From Parus major (taxonomy: Eukaryota; Chordata; Aves; Passeriformes; Paridae), in assembly GCF_001522545.3 (NCBI RefSeq), contig NC_031769.1, forward strand, positions 1,379,582-1,443,581: DNA of 64,000 bases, written 5' to 3'. A program made the translations under genes and the position numbers. Below are positions 1 through 10,937 of this stretch, piece by piece. The first letter of the stretch is position 1; each line of letters begins with the position of its first letter. The notes under the pieces were generated by a model. It was not told where the DNA came from and made no database searches. It saw only the letters and a program-made list of their open reading frames with translations.

Positions 1-513
1 GAATAGATATATGTTTTTTTATATATATGTATATATACACTTATACAGAGTACAAGGAGCTCCACACACTAAGATAGAAAGGTGCAAAATGGAGAACGAA
101 GAATCTCTCCAAGGTCTTTTATGCCTCTATTTCTCCAACAATCAAATTCCAAGTAAATTATTTATTTTAGTGACCCAATGACCCGGCACCCATGTACTGC
201 ACTGTGCCACTCTTTATCCAATCACTCATTATTACCCAAAAACTCTCAGGGGAAGAAGATGAAGAAGGAAGAAGAAAGGGACAACGCCCTAAATCCTCCA
301 TGTTGTCTCTTATTTTCTAAAATAAACCCTAAACTTGAACTTTCTCACCCAGCGATTTAAGAAAGCTCACTCTAACTCACACACCCACATTCCCAGTTTC
401 TCAGCTTAACTTTAAAGCTGTCTCCACGGTTTTAGGCTAAGCTCAGAGCTCTCTTGGGTGTCAGAGCTAGGCAGGACGGACAGGGGTTTATTCTCTGTGC
501 TCTGACCCCAACA
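1..513 (-). mobile_element. Partial ERV-type LTR, minus strand, cut by window edge
   Basis: Read on the minus strand, this begins with TGTTGGGGTCAGAG at 513 and aligns over most of its length with the LTR at 63399. Shared blocks include 'cgctgggtgagaaagt', 'atggaggatttagg', a (CTT)n-rich stretch, 'gggtcattgggtcacta' and 'taaaagacc'. The TATA box seen in the other copy (TTATAAAA) is degraded here to GCATAAAA (complement of 114-126). The R/U5 end runs into a TATATA-type microsatellite at 1-45 and then leaves the window, so the 3' LTR end and any internal region are unseen. The retroviral class is not assigned. Confidence 0.75.
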
Positions 514-1292
514 CTGGGCGAACGTGCGTAGGCCACATTAATTTCCGAAGGTAAGGAGATCCCCGAACTCCCGGAATTATCTCCGAGGCATTTCCTCCCA
601 TTGTTTTGCCCTTTGCTTTTGGCATTCTCCTGTCCCTCCTACCCGGTGGTTTTCTGGGATCCATCCAAAGGCTGGAGTGTCATGGAAGTGGCACCTAGAA
701 GGAATCGTGTCTCACTATCCACTGCCTGCCACCCGATCTCTCCTTCCAACGCTTCCTAAACTCCCTTGGCTATGGCTTCCAGCTCAGGGAATTTTTTGTT
801 GCTTTTCCAGGTATTTGGTATCTCATCCCTTTCCTTTTCCATGCCCATGAGGCCTCATAGCGCTTTGGCATTTCTTAGCCATGGGAAGAATGTTTTGGAT
901 GAATAATTTCATAATTTCTGACCCTTTTCCCTTCCTCCCTCAGGGAATATCTTGTTTTTGTTGTTTTTGTTGTTTGGAGTCGCACTAAATTCTGCCCAGG
1001 CTCCACTCTCGGCTCAGCTCAGCTCTGATCCAAAGGGACCTGCTCCTGGTTTGTAAAACCATCCCAGCTGGCAGTCGGGGCACTATAAAACAGTTAAAAG
1101 GGTCCATGAGCTGAAAAATTCCATACTCAACCAGCCCCAAGATGGATTTTTCACAATTTACGAATCTGTTGAGGAAAAATAATTATGTTAAAAAAAATAA
1201 ATCTCTATTTGTCTAAACTGTTTTAAATGTCCACTTCAGAGCAAAAATATTTGTCCCTGTTGGTTATAGCGAGCTTGAGATGAGCCTCTCGT
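514..1292. other. Unique non-coding stretch
   Basis: I see no repeat, exon-like open frame or RNA gene here. The only local feature is a short 'ttgtttttgttgtttttgttg' type T-rich run near 953-975. Confidence 0.6.
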
Positions 1293-1476
1293 GGAATCCT
1301 GGAATGCTTTGGGTTGGAAGGGACCTGAAAGTGCCACCCTGGATGGGCAGGGACACCTCCCGTTGTCCCAGGCTGCTCCAAGCCCTGTCCAACCCGGCCT
1401 TGGGCACTTCCAGGGATCCAGGGGCAGCCACAGATTTTCTGGGAATCTGTTCCAGGGCTCCCCACCCTGACAGGAA
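1293..1476 (-). mobile_element. CR1 LINE 3' fragment
   Basis: The plus strand shows 'gggttggaagggacctgaaa', 'gggcagggacacctcccg' and 'cacttccagggatcca' in the order expected for a reverse-complemented CR1 3' end. It is 5'-truncated to under 200 bp and has no coding capacity. Overlapping open frames of 94-153 codons on both strands are CR1 shadows. Confidence 0.9.
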
Positions 1477-1947
1477 ACCTGGACCTGCCACCCTCTGGTG
1501 TCCCACCCCGAATCTTGAGCCCCAGCCTGTCTCCACCCAGGAGGACAACCCTGGGCTGGGATAATGACAAAGAGGAAGGGATTTGGGGGAATCTCCTGCC
1601 CAGGAAAGCCCCACAACTTCACCCTCACCCCAGAACTGGGAAAAAACCACAAACTCTAAATTAATGCAATTTTTTCTGCTTTTTAAGCCCCTGGGAATAG
1701 TCGATGTCAGTCCTGGGTATTTCAAACCTTCAGTCCAACCACGACTGGGTCCAGCCCTTGGTGCAAAAACGTGTCCTAGGTGGGTGTGGGGAGCGGGTGT
1801 GACTTCGGGACCATTTGTAGGGTGAGGGTGACAGTGTCCACCTTATTTTGGGAAGCAGAAAGTGTTTTCTGGGCCACAAAGTGGCCTCAGAAATTTGTGG
1901 GACAGGGAAGTTCTTGAAGTTTTTATTTAAAGTAAATAAAGAGTAAG

Positions 1948-2105
1948 AGAATCACAGAAACACAGAATCCACAATCCAGGGAAAGCAGAGTTGGGACTCA
2001 CAAATATTATTGAGTCCAAACATTCCCCAGGAATGCCAAGGACACCTCTCGTCCCCAAGTGCCACATCCACACGGATTTTAAATCCCTTTATCCAGGGAC
2101 AAGGG
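1948..2105 (-). mobile_element. CR1 fragment, older subfamily
   Basis: It starts with the tail repeat 'gaatcacagaaacacagaatc', followed by 'attgagtccaaaca' and 'ccacatccacacgg'. These match the 'gagtccaacc...ccacatccacacg' form of CR1, not the 'ttggaagggacc' form at 1293. It is more diverged than its neighbour. Confidence 0.75.
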
Positions 2106-3062
2106 GAAAGCAGGACCCAGATAAATGCAGGATGCAGGAGCAGGGATAAAATTGGATTTGGAGGCAGCTCCCAAGGGTTTGATATCCAAAAGGGAGGATG
2201 AATCCAGCCGGGACACGTTGTCCTCTGCGCTGGTATTCACACTTCCATTCAGGATAGGGGAGGTGGAAAAGGGAAGGATCTGTTCTGGCCTTCAAGGTAT
2301 GTCCCAAGCCAGGATTAAAATTCAAATGACCTTGGTAGAGTGAAGTAAAAAAAAAAAAAACAAGTGGAAAAACACCCTGAATTCGGGATAAATTCTCCCT
2401 TTGAATTCCATCTGGAGCAAAGGGAAACATTCCGCTGCAAACCCCAAAAATTTAAGGTCCAAAACCCCACAAAACAAGGGGGTTTATTCTGAATAAGGGG
2501 TCACTCCGGGTAGTGAGGAAATCCCTGATCCTGGGGGTTTTAGAGACTGAAAATTTTCCTGAGCTCACAGGGAAATTAAAATTAAAAAAAAAGAAAATCA
2601 ATGGCAGAAAAAACCCACTAAAATGTGCAGAAATGGTGTCCAGTTCAGGAAATCCCAAAGGCAGGAATTGTTATAGACTGTGAGAGGATTTGATGGAAGC
2701 ATTTCCATGCATTCCCTGCCCTCATTTGGGATTTGCAGCTTTAGGAAATGGGATATTGTGTGAGGCAGAGGTTTGGGCTGATCCATTCCACTGGTTTTAG
2801 GTCCTAAATCCTCCAAAATTCCAGACTTTGGAGCAAGATCTTTTCCCTGGCAGTGAACCGAGTCTGGCTCAGCTGCAGCTCACATTTATAACCCGACAAG
2901 TGTCAAACAGGAATGTTTTAACTCCAGAGGGAGGAGATGCTCAGGTAGGGAGCAACAAAAAGGCAAATTTTGGGAAGAATCTGAATCTGATTCTCCTTCT
3001 TTTCCTCTCGCTCAGCGTCTTGGCTCCAGCCCAGAGTATTCGACTGGCAGGTTGGGTCTTGG
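2106..3062. other. Unique non-coding stretch
   Basis: This contains a 14-A run at about 2347-2360 and several short T-rich runs. I see no gene or mobile element. Confidence 0.55.
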
Positions 3063-3688
3063 GTTTATCAGACATTTTTTGTCAGGTTTATCATAGATTT
3101 TTTTTTAGGTTTATCAGAGATTTTTTTTAGGTTTATCAGAGATTTGGTGCCAGGTTTATCAGAGATTTTTTGTCAGGTTTATCAGAGATTATTTTTAGGT
3201 TTATCAGAGATTTGGTGCCAGGTTTGTCTGAGATTTTTTGTCAGGTTTATCAGAGATTTTTTTAGGTTTGTCAGAGATTTGGTGCCAGGTTTATCTGATA
3301 TTTTTGTCAGGTTTATCAGAGATTCGGTGCCAGGTTTATCAGAGATTTTTTTGTCAGGTTTATCAGAGATTTTTTGTCAGGTTTATCATAGATTATTTTT
3401 AGGTTTATCAGAGATTCGGTGCCAGGTTTATCTGAGATTTTTTTGTCAGGTTTATCAGAGATTTCTGTCAGGTTTATCAGAGATTTCTGTCAGGTTTATC
3501 AGAGATTCAGTGCCAGGTTTATCAGAGATTTTTTGTCAGGTTTATCATAGATTATTTTTAGGTTTATCGGAGATTTGGTGCCAGGTTTATCAGAGATTTG
3601 GTGCCAGGTTTATCAGAGATTTAGTGCCAGGTTTATCAGATTTTTGTCAGGTTTATCAGAGATTTTTTGTCAGGTTTATCAGAGTTTT
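3063..3688 (+). repeat. Minisatellite, ~22-bp unit, 28 units, GATA-motif rich
   Basis: Every unit is built on 'aggtttatcagagatt' and differs in the linker. Linker types are A (ttggtgcc), B (tttttgtc) and C (attttta or tttttta). I count 28 units, and the linkers often recur in the order C-A-B, giving a higher-order period near 67 bp. 26 units keep TTATC and 25 of these read TTATCA or TTATCT, the complement of a WGATAR site. The 234-codon plus-strand open frame here (GLSEIF / QVYQRF / RFIRDF motifs) exists because the unit has no stop in any frame. It is not a gene. Confidence 0.95.
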
Positions 3689-3952
3689 GTGTGCTCTTCC
3701 AGATCCAGTTTTGGGGAAACGCCAGATAATTCCCCACGATGGATTCTTGCCACCCCACACCTCCAATTCTTTTCCAGAGGATGATCAAATATTGAGCAAT
3801 CTCAATCCTGTGATCATTGTCCAGAGGTTTTTTTTTAGAAGAAATTAAAAAACCGCTAAAAAAAGGATCCCAGCCCCTTTTGCCCCAAATCCTGGCAGTC
3901 CATGCACTAAATCTAGGATTGGACATTCCTTTCTCTCCTGTCTGTGGCAGGG

Positions 3953-4096
3953 ATGGGAAGAACAGACATCATAAACCAGAGCTGGAAAATAATTCTGGCA
4001 CTGCTTCTCCTTCTCCTTCTCTCCGTGGCCGCCGCATCCACGGCAGTCCCACCTTCCAAAGACAAAATCAAACCACCTTCCCAAAGTCCCTGTGGC
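3953..4096 (+). other. Signal-peptide-like open frame, unconfirmed
   Basis: An ATG at 3953 follows a pyrimidine tract ending in 'tctgtggcag', which resembles a splice acceptor. The predicted start has the build of a secretory signal: a short polar segment, then SWKIILALLLLLLLSVAAAS, with small residues suited to cleavage, then a Lys/Pro-rich stretch with one Cys (about residue 46). The frame then runs straight into a CR1 fragment at 4099. No good splice donor (GTRAGT-like) lies between. The leucine run comes from a (CTTCTC)n stretch, so chance is a real explanation. I do not recognise a family. Confidence 0.15.
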
Positions 4097-4098
4097 CC

Positions 4099-4160
4099 GA
4101 AGATGAAGGAGGGAAGGTTGAGATGGGATTTTGGGAAGGAAATCTTGGCTGTGAGGGCCA
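4099..4160 (+). mobile_element. Internal CR1 fragment without 3' tail
   Basis: 'gaagatgaaggagggaaggt', then 'gatgggattttgggaagga', match the segment at 10680-10730 of the longer plus-strand CR1. The copy stops before the 'ggatccctggaagtg' block, so it lacks the 3' end that CR1 copies normally keep. Confidence 0.6.
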
Positions 4161-5085
4161 AGAATTTTTCACAATTTACAAGTTGTAAAATATCCTTGGG
4201 ATATCCAGTGGAATATCCTTGATATTCCATTGATGTCTATTCTAGGAGATAAAAAATACTAAAAAGGGAAGGGTATCAAGAGAAAAAAAAAAGTTTAAAT
4301 GAGGTTTTTTGAGCCTTTCTGGGCCACAGAAATAAATCAATAGGGCCCCACTCATCTGTGTGGGATGGGGGCCGTGCCCAACAGATCCTGCCTGTTAAGC
4401 CTGGTTTAAAGCCCAGATGGAGACCTTGCTTGGGGAGAGGAGGAACTGGGTGCCCTCCTCCCCTTGTGCTAGGCTGAGCTTTCTGGTGGTGTTAGTCCTG
4501 CCTGGCCCTGGGCCTGACTTACTCAAGGTGTAAAATAACACCAGGATGGGTGAGGGGAGCTGGGTTCAGCCCCTCTGCCGCTGGTTTTCCTCTCTCCTCC
4601 ATTTTTAGGAGTTTTGGGAATGACGTCTTCACGTGTCTCAGCGCAGCTAAGCTCGGCTTAGCGGGTAATGAGGGCTGGGAAGAACAACGATGCCGGCTCA
4701 CGGTAAATCTTTACAGAAGGGATTCTCTGGGATGAGTCTGGGATGAGCTTCCAGCATGGAACAGAAAGGATTTTCCTCACCATGGCAGCCCATGTTGTGC
4801 ATCTCCTCTCTCTTTTCGTAGGCACAGCTGTGGAACAGCTGCCCGTGGCTCCCTGCACGCGGCCACGCGTTTCAAGCTGCATCTCATCCCTAAATATTCT
4901 GTGGATGAAAGATTGGGGTGAAATTCCATGAATTTAAGCGGTAAATACGACTCGCTGTGATATTCTGTTTAATTTTATTGAGGAGGAGGAGGAGGAGGGA
5001 GACAAGTGGTGCTGTTTGCCCAGCAGAAGGAGCTGCAGACTGTCCAAAAGTCATTCCCTGCTCCAGCAGCACCACACGAGCTGCT
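4161..5085. other. Unique non-coding stretch with a short (GGA)n
   Basis: A (GGA)n run lies at 4981-4998. Open frames here are short and overlap on both strands. I see nothing else. Confidence 0.55.
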
Positions 5086-5089
5086 CCAG

Positions 5090-5252
5090 CTGCTGGAATT
5101 TCCCATTCCTGCTCCATCAGCTCACCCAGTAGCACTGGATGAACTGCTCCAAACGCTGGAATTTCCCATTCCTGCTCCATCAGCTCACTCAGTAGCACTG
5201 GATGAAGTGCTCCAAGCGCTGGAATTTCCCATTCCTGCTCCCTGCCCAGCCC
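5090..5252 (+). repeat. 63-bp tandem repeat, about 2.6 copies
   Basis: The segment from 'gctggaatttcccattcctg' to 'actgctccaaac' repeats with a period of 63 bp. The unit is a multiple of three, so it gives a periodic 21-residue frame on the plus strand (…EFPIPAPSAHPVALDE…) and a matching one on the minus strand. Differences between copies change the plus-frame amino acids (Pro to Ser, Leu to Val, Thr to Ala), which argues against coding constraint. Confidence 0.9.
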
Positions 5253-5440
5253 TGGATCAGATCCGAGATCCATTGGGTTGTTGCTATCAAAGAGGGATTG
5301 TTGGCTTTTGGGAAAAATGTGTCTCTGGCTCCGTGCTCAGATCCCAGCAGATGGGGATGGAAAGGGGAAAAGTGGCCTGAAAATAAAAGAGGAAAAGTGG
5401 ATTGAGACCAGCAGCTTCCAAGGATGTGAAAAATTTGGGA

Positions 5441-5563
5441 ATTACAGAATCCTGGAGTGGTTTGGGTTGGAAGGGACTTAAAAGTTCATCCAGTTCCAGC
5501 CCCTGCCGTGGGCAGGGATGGTTTCCACTACCCCAGGCTGCTCCTAATCCCATCCGACCTGGT
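5441..5563 (-). mobile_element. CR1 3' fragment
   Basis: 'acagaatcctggagtggttt', 'ggttggaagggacttaaaag' and 'gtgggcagggatggtttcca' give a reverse-oriented CR1 terminus of about 120 bp. Confidence 0.85.
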
Positions 5564-6750
5564 CTCCGTGAAGAAAAATGAAGAATTTTGGAATTCCATC
5601 TTTAAATTCCCAGTTAAAACTCTATTTCTGGTGTGTGACCAGATTTTATTGTTCCTGTTATTCATCCTGCCAACGTGGAGCATTATTCCCGCAGATAATT
5701 TCTCCTCATCGTTTAAAAAACATCATTTTCCCAAATTAAAATAATAAAACAACTAAAAAAAAAATAAATAATGTTTCCCATCTCCCTAATACTCCACAGG
5801 CACGAATTCCCTTAATTTGTTCCCTCCGGGATCCTATTCCAGCATCCTTTAAACAAATATTTTTGCCTCGGGGTGGGGGAGAGTTGCAAATCTGCCTTTA
5901 CGAGGCCTCAGCTGCTCCAGCTTCAGTTTTACGATGCTGAAGTAAAAACTGAAGCCCCAAAATTGTGGATTGGCCATTCCAGTGGCGTAGGAATTACCGT
6001 TCCCCGAGGAGCAGGTACTTCAGCTGGGATTTCTGCCAGAGAGAAATTTCAGGAGCCCTCCGTGGCTTGAACTCGAGTAAATTCGATTATTGGGTACCTG
6101 TGACTTTTGTGAGTTGCTTTTCCAGCTTCATAATAAATAAATCCATGGAAATAAAGACAGGGAATGAATTTCTGGGAATGCTCTCCCAGAAATGTGGCCA
6201 CCTAAATCTTTGGATGTTCCTTATCTTCTGTAAATCTTGCGTCAGCTTTGCCGAAATCCAAAGGGGAAATAAATCAGGGGAGTTTTTTCCGATCGCTCCA
6301 ATCTCCGAATGTGAATGAAAAATCTGAATGGAAAAATCCCAAATCCTGGAATGGTTTGGGTTGGAGATGAAAAATAATCTGATCTATTTCATCCTCTCAG
6401 ACTTCTCTGGAATATTGTTAATGCCAGCCCCAAACTTCAGGATTTGGAGCTTAATCTCAACAGCCTCAGAGCATTTATTGATTTTCCAAGGATTTTTCTA
6501 GGAAGCCTGGGGGTGTAGGGATGAAAGATGATGGAAGGAGACAGATATGTGGGAAAAAAGCAAATTTGGGGTGACTTTTGCTCCTCTGGACTGGATATGG
6601 CTGGAAAAAAAGGCTGATTTTAAAGATGATGTCCAGAATATAAAACATTGAATATGTTTTCCTATCTTTTTTCTCTGTGTTTTAGGAAGAATGTCTGTTG
6701 TTGAATCAATTTGCATAGTAATTGCTTTGATAATTATTGAAAATAACGAT
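5564..6750. other. Mostly unique sequence with a CR1 remnant
   Basis: A very short minus-strand CR1 end is visible at about 6335-6368 ('aatcctggaatggtttgggt'). The rest shows no recognisable gene or repeat. Confidence 0.5.
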
Positions 6751-7260
6751 TAATAAATAATAATATATAATAAATAATAAATATATAATATTCCATAACA
6801 TTATATATTAGATATTAGATATTAGATATTACATATTACATATTACATATTACATAGTATATGATATATGATATGTTATATGTTATATGTTATATATTGT
6901 ATATTATATATTATATGTTATATATTATATATTATATATTNNNNNNNNNNNNNNNNNNNNNNNNNNNNNNNNNNNNNNNNNNNNNNNNNNNNNNNNNNNN
7001 NNNNNNNNNNNNNNNNNNNNNNNNNNNNNNNNNNNNNNNNNNNNNNNNNNNNNNNNNNNNNNNNNNNNNNNNNNNNNNNNNNNNNNNNNNNNNNNNNNNN
7101 NNNNNNNNNNTATATATATTTACATTGTATATTTTATATTTTATGTATTATGTATTATGTATTATGTTTTATATATTATATATTATGTATTATGTATTAT
7201 ATATTATATATAAAACCAATATATAATATATATATATAATAAATAATAATAAAGAATTAA
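6751..7260. repeat. AT-rich TATTA/TATAT repeat containing a gap
   Basis: Degenerate repeats of 'tagatat', 'ttacata' and 'ttatata' flank a 170-bp run of N on both sides. Apparent 108-123-residue Tyr/Ile-rich frames are translations of the repeat. Confidence 0.9.
6941..7110. other. Assembly gap (170 N)
   Basis: Run of N inside the AT-rich repeat. The stated length may be an estimate. Confidence 1.
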
Positions 7261-9436
7261 TAAAATAATTTATTTCAGATGGACTTTGGCAAAATAATTC
7301 AATTCTGTGATGATAAAATCTGATGGAACAGTGAAAATTTAAAGGAATAGGGAAAATGCTATTAATGGAATAACTCTCAGCTGGGAGGGGGCAGCTGCCT
7401 TTCCTAAATCCATGGAGAACTCTCCATTTTTAGTTTAGGAATAGTGGAGCTCCAAACCAAAGCCCGACAGGGGAGAACAGTGGGAATTCTCTCATTGGAG
7501 AAGTGGATCCAGAGGGATTTTCCGAGCTCTCTGACTCAGGAAGCAGCGGATGCAATCCCGGCCTTCCATCCTTGACCTGATGGGAAGAGTTTGTGCTGGA
7601 AAGAAGGAAAAATCCTTATGAAAACTTAGGATATGGGAGAGTTGGAGGTGAAGGATATTCCAGCTCCTCTGTCATTCCTAACGAGGCTGGAGAGGGAGGA
7701 GGAGGCAGGGCAGGAATCAGCACACATAATCCATGGGAAATTCCCAACCCACTGCAAAGACAACACAATTCCCACCATGTGGGAAACGATACCCACTCGT
7801 TATCCCACGTCTATCCTTATTTTATTCCGTGTCCTGAGCCCTCACGCCCTCATCTGCTGTTATTCCAACAGCCAGGAAAGAGGAACACCGGGAAAGATTC
7901 CCAGATAATTTTTGGAGTTGACATTCCTTAGCTGCGTGGCAGTGTCCTTCTCCAAACAGGGACGTGGCACCTGGATTCCATGGAATTGTGGGGAGCAATA
8001 TTCCATGTTCCCTGAGGACACCACACTAATCCGGAGTCTCTTCTCCTCTGTTTGCACAGAACACCTTCCAAGGAACACAAAAGTTTATTTTGCCGTGATT
8101 TCCCCCCAAATTTTGGCCTGAAGGATAGGAATTCCAGGGGGATCATTCCTTTAGACACCTTGGTCTCCAAAGCTCTCTCACTCCAAGGAATTCCAAGCTA
8201 TGGAGTCAGGATGAATTCCCAGAGGAGAGGATGAGTAAAATTTCTTCTATATGGCTTCATTTCCCAGTTTTTTCTGCAGAAACAGAGATCCCAGAAGTTC
8301 AAATTCTCCAGGAAACATGAGTTCACAATCCAAAACCTTTCCAGAAGACTGGAAGGGAGCAGAACTAAATCCATCTGTCATTCCCACTGCTCTTTTTGGA
8401 GTCCTGGTACTGCATCCCAGATACCGTAAAAAGAAAACTCTTGAGATCCTTTGGGAACTTCTTGGGATCCATTCCCTCGGGGAATGAGTCAAGGAAAGGG
8501 GGGTGTAACTGCCTCAAAACACAAGGAATGCTCAGCTTGGAGAAAGGAGAAGGAAACCATTGAAACTTGGGGAAAAGCAAATTATTTCCATCGCAACACT
8601 CCCAAGACTATCTCTAGTTTATTTTAAATTCTAATTAAAACTGAAGAATGGGCAGAGAAATGGGAAGAAAGGTTAAAAAAAGAAAGGAAAAAGAGGAATG
8701 TTGTTGACATCAATTTTCCAGCTTGGTGCTGACCAGAGGAACAAAAAAATTCCCCCGCCCGACTCCTTTTCCCGATTAAGAAAAATGGGATGGAAATTTC
8801 TTGTTGTCCCAACTCCCAAATGCTTCCCAAGCCAGATCTGGCTTCACGAGCTCCTTCCAGCCTGTTTACATTCCCGAGGAGAACATTTTTTCCAGCCCTG
8901 TCAACAATTATTTTTCCCCCTCTGAGGAGGGCAGGAGCTGTCCCTCACTTCAGGGAGATCCAAAAAAGCTTTGGCTCGGAAGCGGCTCTGATGTTTGTTG
9001 GTGCACGGAATGAGGATAAACACGGGGAAAACCCGGAGATCAGCACGTGGGGAGAGGTGCTGGATGGAAAAAGGATGGAATCATGCAAGGGATGGATGCA
9101 CATCCCGCTTGGAGGGGCCACGGTGGCTCCTGGGAACGCAGAGGGAGCAGCAGGAATAAGTCAGAGCCTTGGATTTGGAGATTTTGGCTCCTCTTTGACG
9201 TCAGGGGTTGCTGAAGGGGTTCATGGGCTCTTCTTGAACTTGTCTCAATTCCCAAGGGATGGAGGGAGGGGAGGAACAAATTCCAACCCAGCCCCCCGAG
9301 GCCCAAACCGCAGGTAATTCCTCAGAAATGAGGGAAAATTGGCCACATTCCATCCTCCAGAGGCACAGCCAGGCCCTGTCCAAGCTCCTCCAGCTCCAGG
9401 GGGGCAGGAGGCAGCTCCAGCATCTCCTTGTTCCTC
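7261..9436. other. Unique non-coding stretch
   Basis: No CR1 or LTR is visible in this 2.2 kb. A 175-codon open frame at 8790-9317 (plus) is the only long non-repetitive frame. It has no recognisable domain, overlaps other open frames, and is of a length expected about once by chance in a window this size. Confidence 0.5.
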
Positions 9437-9850
9437 TGTTCTGCCTTTTCTGTGTTTTAAATTTACAGCAAGGCAAGATCTCATCCAGAAACTGAATAAA
9501 TTTATTCCTTTCTTATCTTTGGAAGTGGCTCCAAGAAATTCTGATTTTCTGCAATTTTCCTCTTTCTTTCTCCCCAGATTATCCGTGCACACCGCAGTCA
9601 TTCCTCAGAACAAACCTAAAATCACCTGCTGGTTGTTCAAAGAGTTTCTCAGTCCTGCCTTTTGTACATTTTACATCAACTACAAGGCAAGATCTTATCC
9701 AGAAACTGAGATTAAATTTTTCCTTTCTTATCTTCAGTCGTGGCTCAAAAAAATCCTGATTTTCTGCAATTTCCCCCTTCTTTCTCCCCAGATTATCCGT
9801 GCACACAGCAGTTATTCCTCGGAACAAACCTAAAATCACCTGCAGGTTAT
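9437..9850 (+). repeat. ~213-bp tandem duplication (two copies)
   Basis: Copy 1 (about 9437-9640) and copy 2 (about 9651-9850) share 'aaggcaagatct', 'atccagaaactga', 'tgattttctgcaatttccc', 'tttctccccagattatccgt' and 'aacctaaaatcacctgc'. Several substitutions separate them. Both copies carry a pyrimidine tract ending in CCCCAG that resembles a splice acceptor. Confidence 0.9.
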
Positions 9851-10509
9851 TCTGATTTTTAAATGAACACAAGGAGCAGCCCAGGGCATTGCGAAGATGA
9901 CGGGGAGTGTTTATTCAGGTGAAATATCCCGGTTTTCACACCAATCCTGGATGCAACCAGCTGGGAGTTCCCAGAGCTCCGCAATATCCTTAAATCCCGG
10001 CGTGGGAAGACATTGTATTTTTATTTTTTAATGGAGAAACAAAGTCACCTGTGGCCCAGCAGGATGTCCTTGACGAGTTTCTATTTTTTCCCAGAACATC
10101 CAGGGAAGGAGAAGTTCATTAACGCCATCTCCATCCTGCTGCCACCTCCGCGTAGCCGAGCAACCCCGGCATCCCTGTCCCAGCTATATTTAGAGGAGGC
10201 AGGAGCGCGGATGTTGGGGATGAGGGAAATGACACCGTGCTGATAACTCTGTGTTTACTTACCTGCCTCCTGCTCCATCCATCCTCCTCCTCTCCCACCC
10301 CCTGCACGTCCCAGGGGGGTTAATGATTTCCCAGGGCTCCGTTTTTAGCTGTTGTTGGCTCTGTTAATTAAACAGGAGCAAAGTTTGGCCCGGAGGCTCG
10401 AGCTGCAGATGTTTGCGTCACATCTTTGGGCTCCGTTGGTTCATTTTCGTTTCCGAATTGAAATTATTTTTCTCCTGCAAGGGTTTGGTTTGTTCCAAGT
10501 GTCTGATAG
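9851..10509. other. Unique stretch with isolated regulatory-like motifs
   Basis: It contains CTATATTTAG near 10184-10193, a match to the MEF2 consensus, plus TGATAA and TTAATTAA motifs between 10240 and 10375. No exon is evident. Motif matches alone are weak evidence. Confidence 0.3.
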
Positions 10510-10937
10510 GGGAGGAAAGCTATGGTAAAGAGGCTGGGAGAGCTGGGAATGTCCAGTCTGGAGAAGAGAAGGCTCCAGGGAGAGCTCAGAGCCCCTTCCA
10601 GTGCCCAAAGGGGCTCCAGGAGAGCTGGAGAGGGACTGGGGACAAGGGATGGAGGGACAGGACACAGGGAATGGCTTCAGGCTGAAAGAGGGAAGGTTTA
10701 GATGGGATTTTGAGAAGGAATTCCTGGCTTGGAGGGTGGGGAGGGGCTGGGATAGAATTCCCAGAGCAGCTGTGGCTGCCCCTGGATCCCTGGACGTGCC
10801 CAAGGCCAGGATGGACTATCCCAGGCTGGATCCACCTGGGATAGTGGGAGGTGTCCCTGCCCATGGCAGGGCTGGAATGGGATGAACTTCAATCCCTTTC
10901 CAACCCAAACCATTCCATGATGATTCTGTGATTCTAA
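10510..10937 (+). mobile_element. CR1 3' end, ~430 bp
   Basis: This is one of the longest CR1 copies in the window. In order it shows 'gagagctgggaatgtccag', 'ggctccaggagagctggaga', 'ggatccctggacgtgccca', 'gtccctgcccatggcagg', 'ttccaacccaaaccattcc' and the tail 'gattctgtgattct'. It starts within the 3' half of the element and encodes no reverse transcriptase. Confidence 0.95.

Noticed and set aside
3144..3848. 234-codon plus-strand open frame
   Set aside because: Translation of the ~22-bp minisatellite, whose unit has no stop in any frame. Peptide motifs simply switch between the three frames as unit lengths vary.
8790..9317. 175-codon plus-strand frame
   Set aside because: About one such frame is expected by chance in a window this size. 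Composition is unremarkable and it overlaps other open frames.
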